64,000 nt of DNA from JAEYXS01 sp943367715. Its GTDB lineage: Bacteria; Verrucomicrobiota; Verrucomicrobiia; Limisphaerales; JAEYXS01. Numbering within the stretch: position 1 is the first letter of the stretch. The stretch lies in assembly GCA_943367715.1 (NCBI GenBank), contig CALRJY020000012.1:1-64000 (forward strand). Reading direction: 5' to 3'. Below are more notes on the stretch, generated by a model that saw only the letters and a program-made list of their open reading frames with translations, made no database searches and was not told the DNA's origin. The letters are not shown here.

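Noticed and set aside
1..64000. tRNA, rRNA, insertion sequence, attachment site or riboswitch
   Set aside because: Nothing of the kind is visible; all but 190 bases are coding sequence of the two giant genes.

Overview
The window is filled almost completely by two giant protein-coding frames, both read right to left. They are separated by only 190 bases (11,893-12,082). No RNA gene, mobile element, CRISPR array or ordinary-sized gene is visible. The moderately GC-rich DNA and the N-terminal LESLEQRVLLSAD signature of the second gene (LEPR-XLL family) suggest a member of the Planctomycetes-Verrucomicrobia group. This is an inference from one motif and general style, not from a marker gene.

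Upstream gene (12,083 to beyond 64,000): one uninterrupted frame of about 17,305 codons, truncated at its 5' end by the window edge. In protein order it contains: (1) a hierarchical array of ~120-residue beta units (64,000-52,410), in three blocks of 6, 9 and 12 units separated by a ~180-residue cap module; (2) two Ig-like modules, a unique beta domain and five more Ig-like modules (52,410-47,475); (3) a layered beta region (47,475-45,000); (4) an RTX calcium-binding region (44,960-42,390); (5) a unique, partly helical segment, then PA14, discoidin-like and GGEQ-motif regions (42,390-38,780); (6) a long RTX region with its own higher-order repeat (38,750-33,920); (7) a family of INxAL modules with embedded PPC-like and RTX pieces (34,700-27,480); (8) FG-GAP/VCBS repeats around four P-domain-like modules (28,150-22,590); (9) an ELWxxDGT-like propeller region with inserted TTAxxIVxAIN modules (22,550-14,420); (10) a short leucine-rich repeat, RTX, and a terminal beta-helix domain (14,420-12,083).

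Downstream gene (11,892 to beyond position 1): about 3,964 codons, truncated at its 3' end. The likely start is a TTG, followed by the LEPR-XLL motif. Then comes a domain clearly paralogous to the last ~500 residues of the upstream protein, two TTAxxIVxAIN modules, and about 13 tandem filamentous-haemagglutinin-like units of ~226 residues running off the left edge.

Both products look like extracellular or cell-surface proteins: calcium-binding, beta-rich, almost free of cysteine, with adhesion-type modules and no visible catalytic site. They share two module types, so they probably belong to one surface or biofilm apparatus. The secretion route is not visible here. The unusual points are the size of the upstream frame, the 6/9/12 block structure, and the same domain serving as the end of one giant protein and the beginning of the next.
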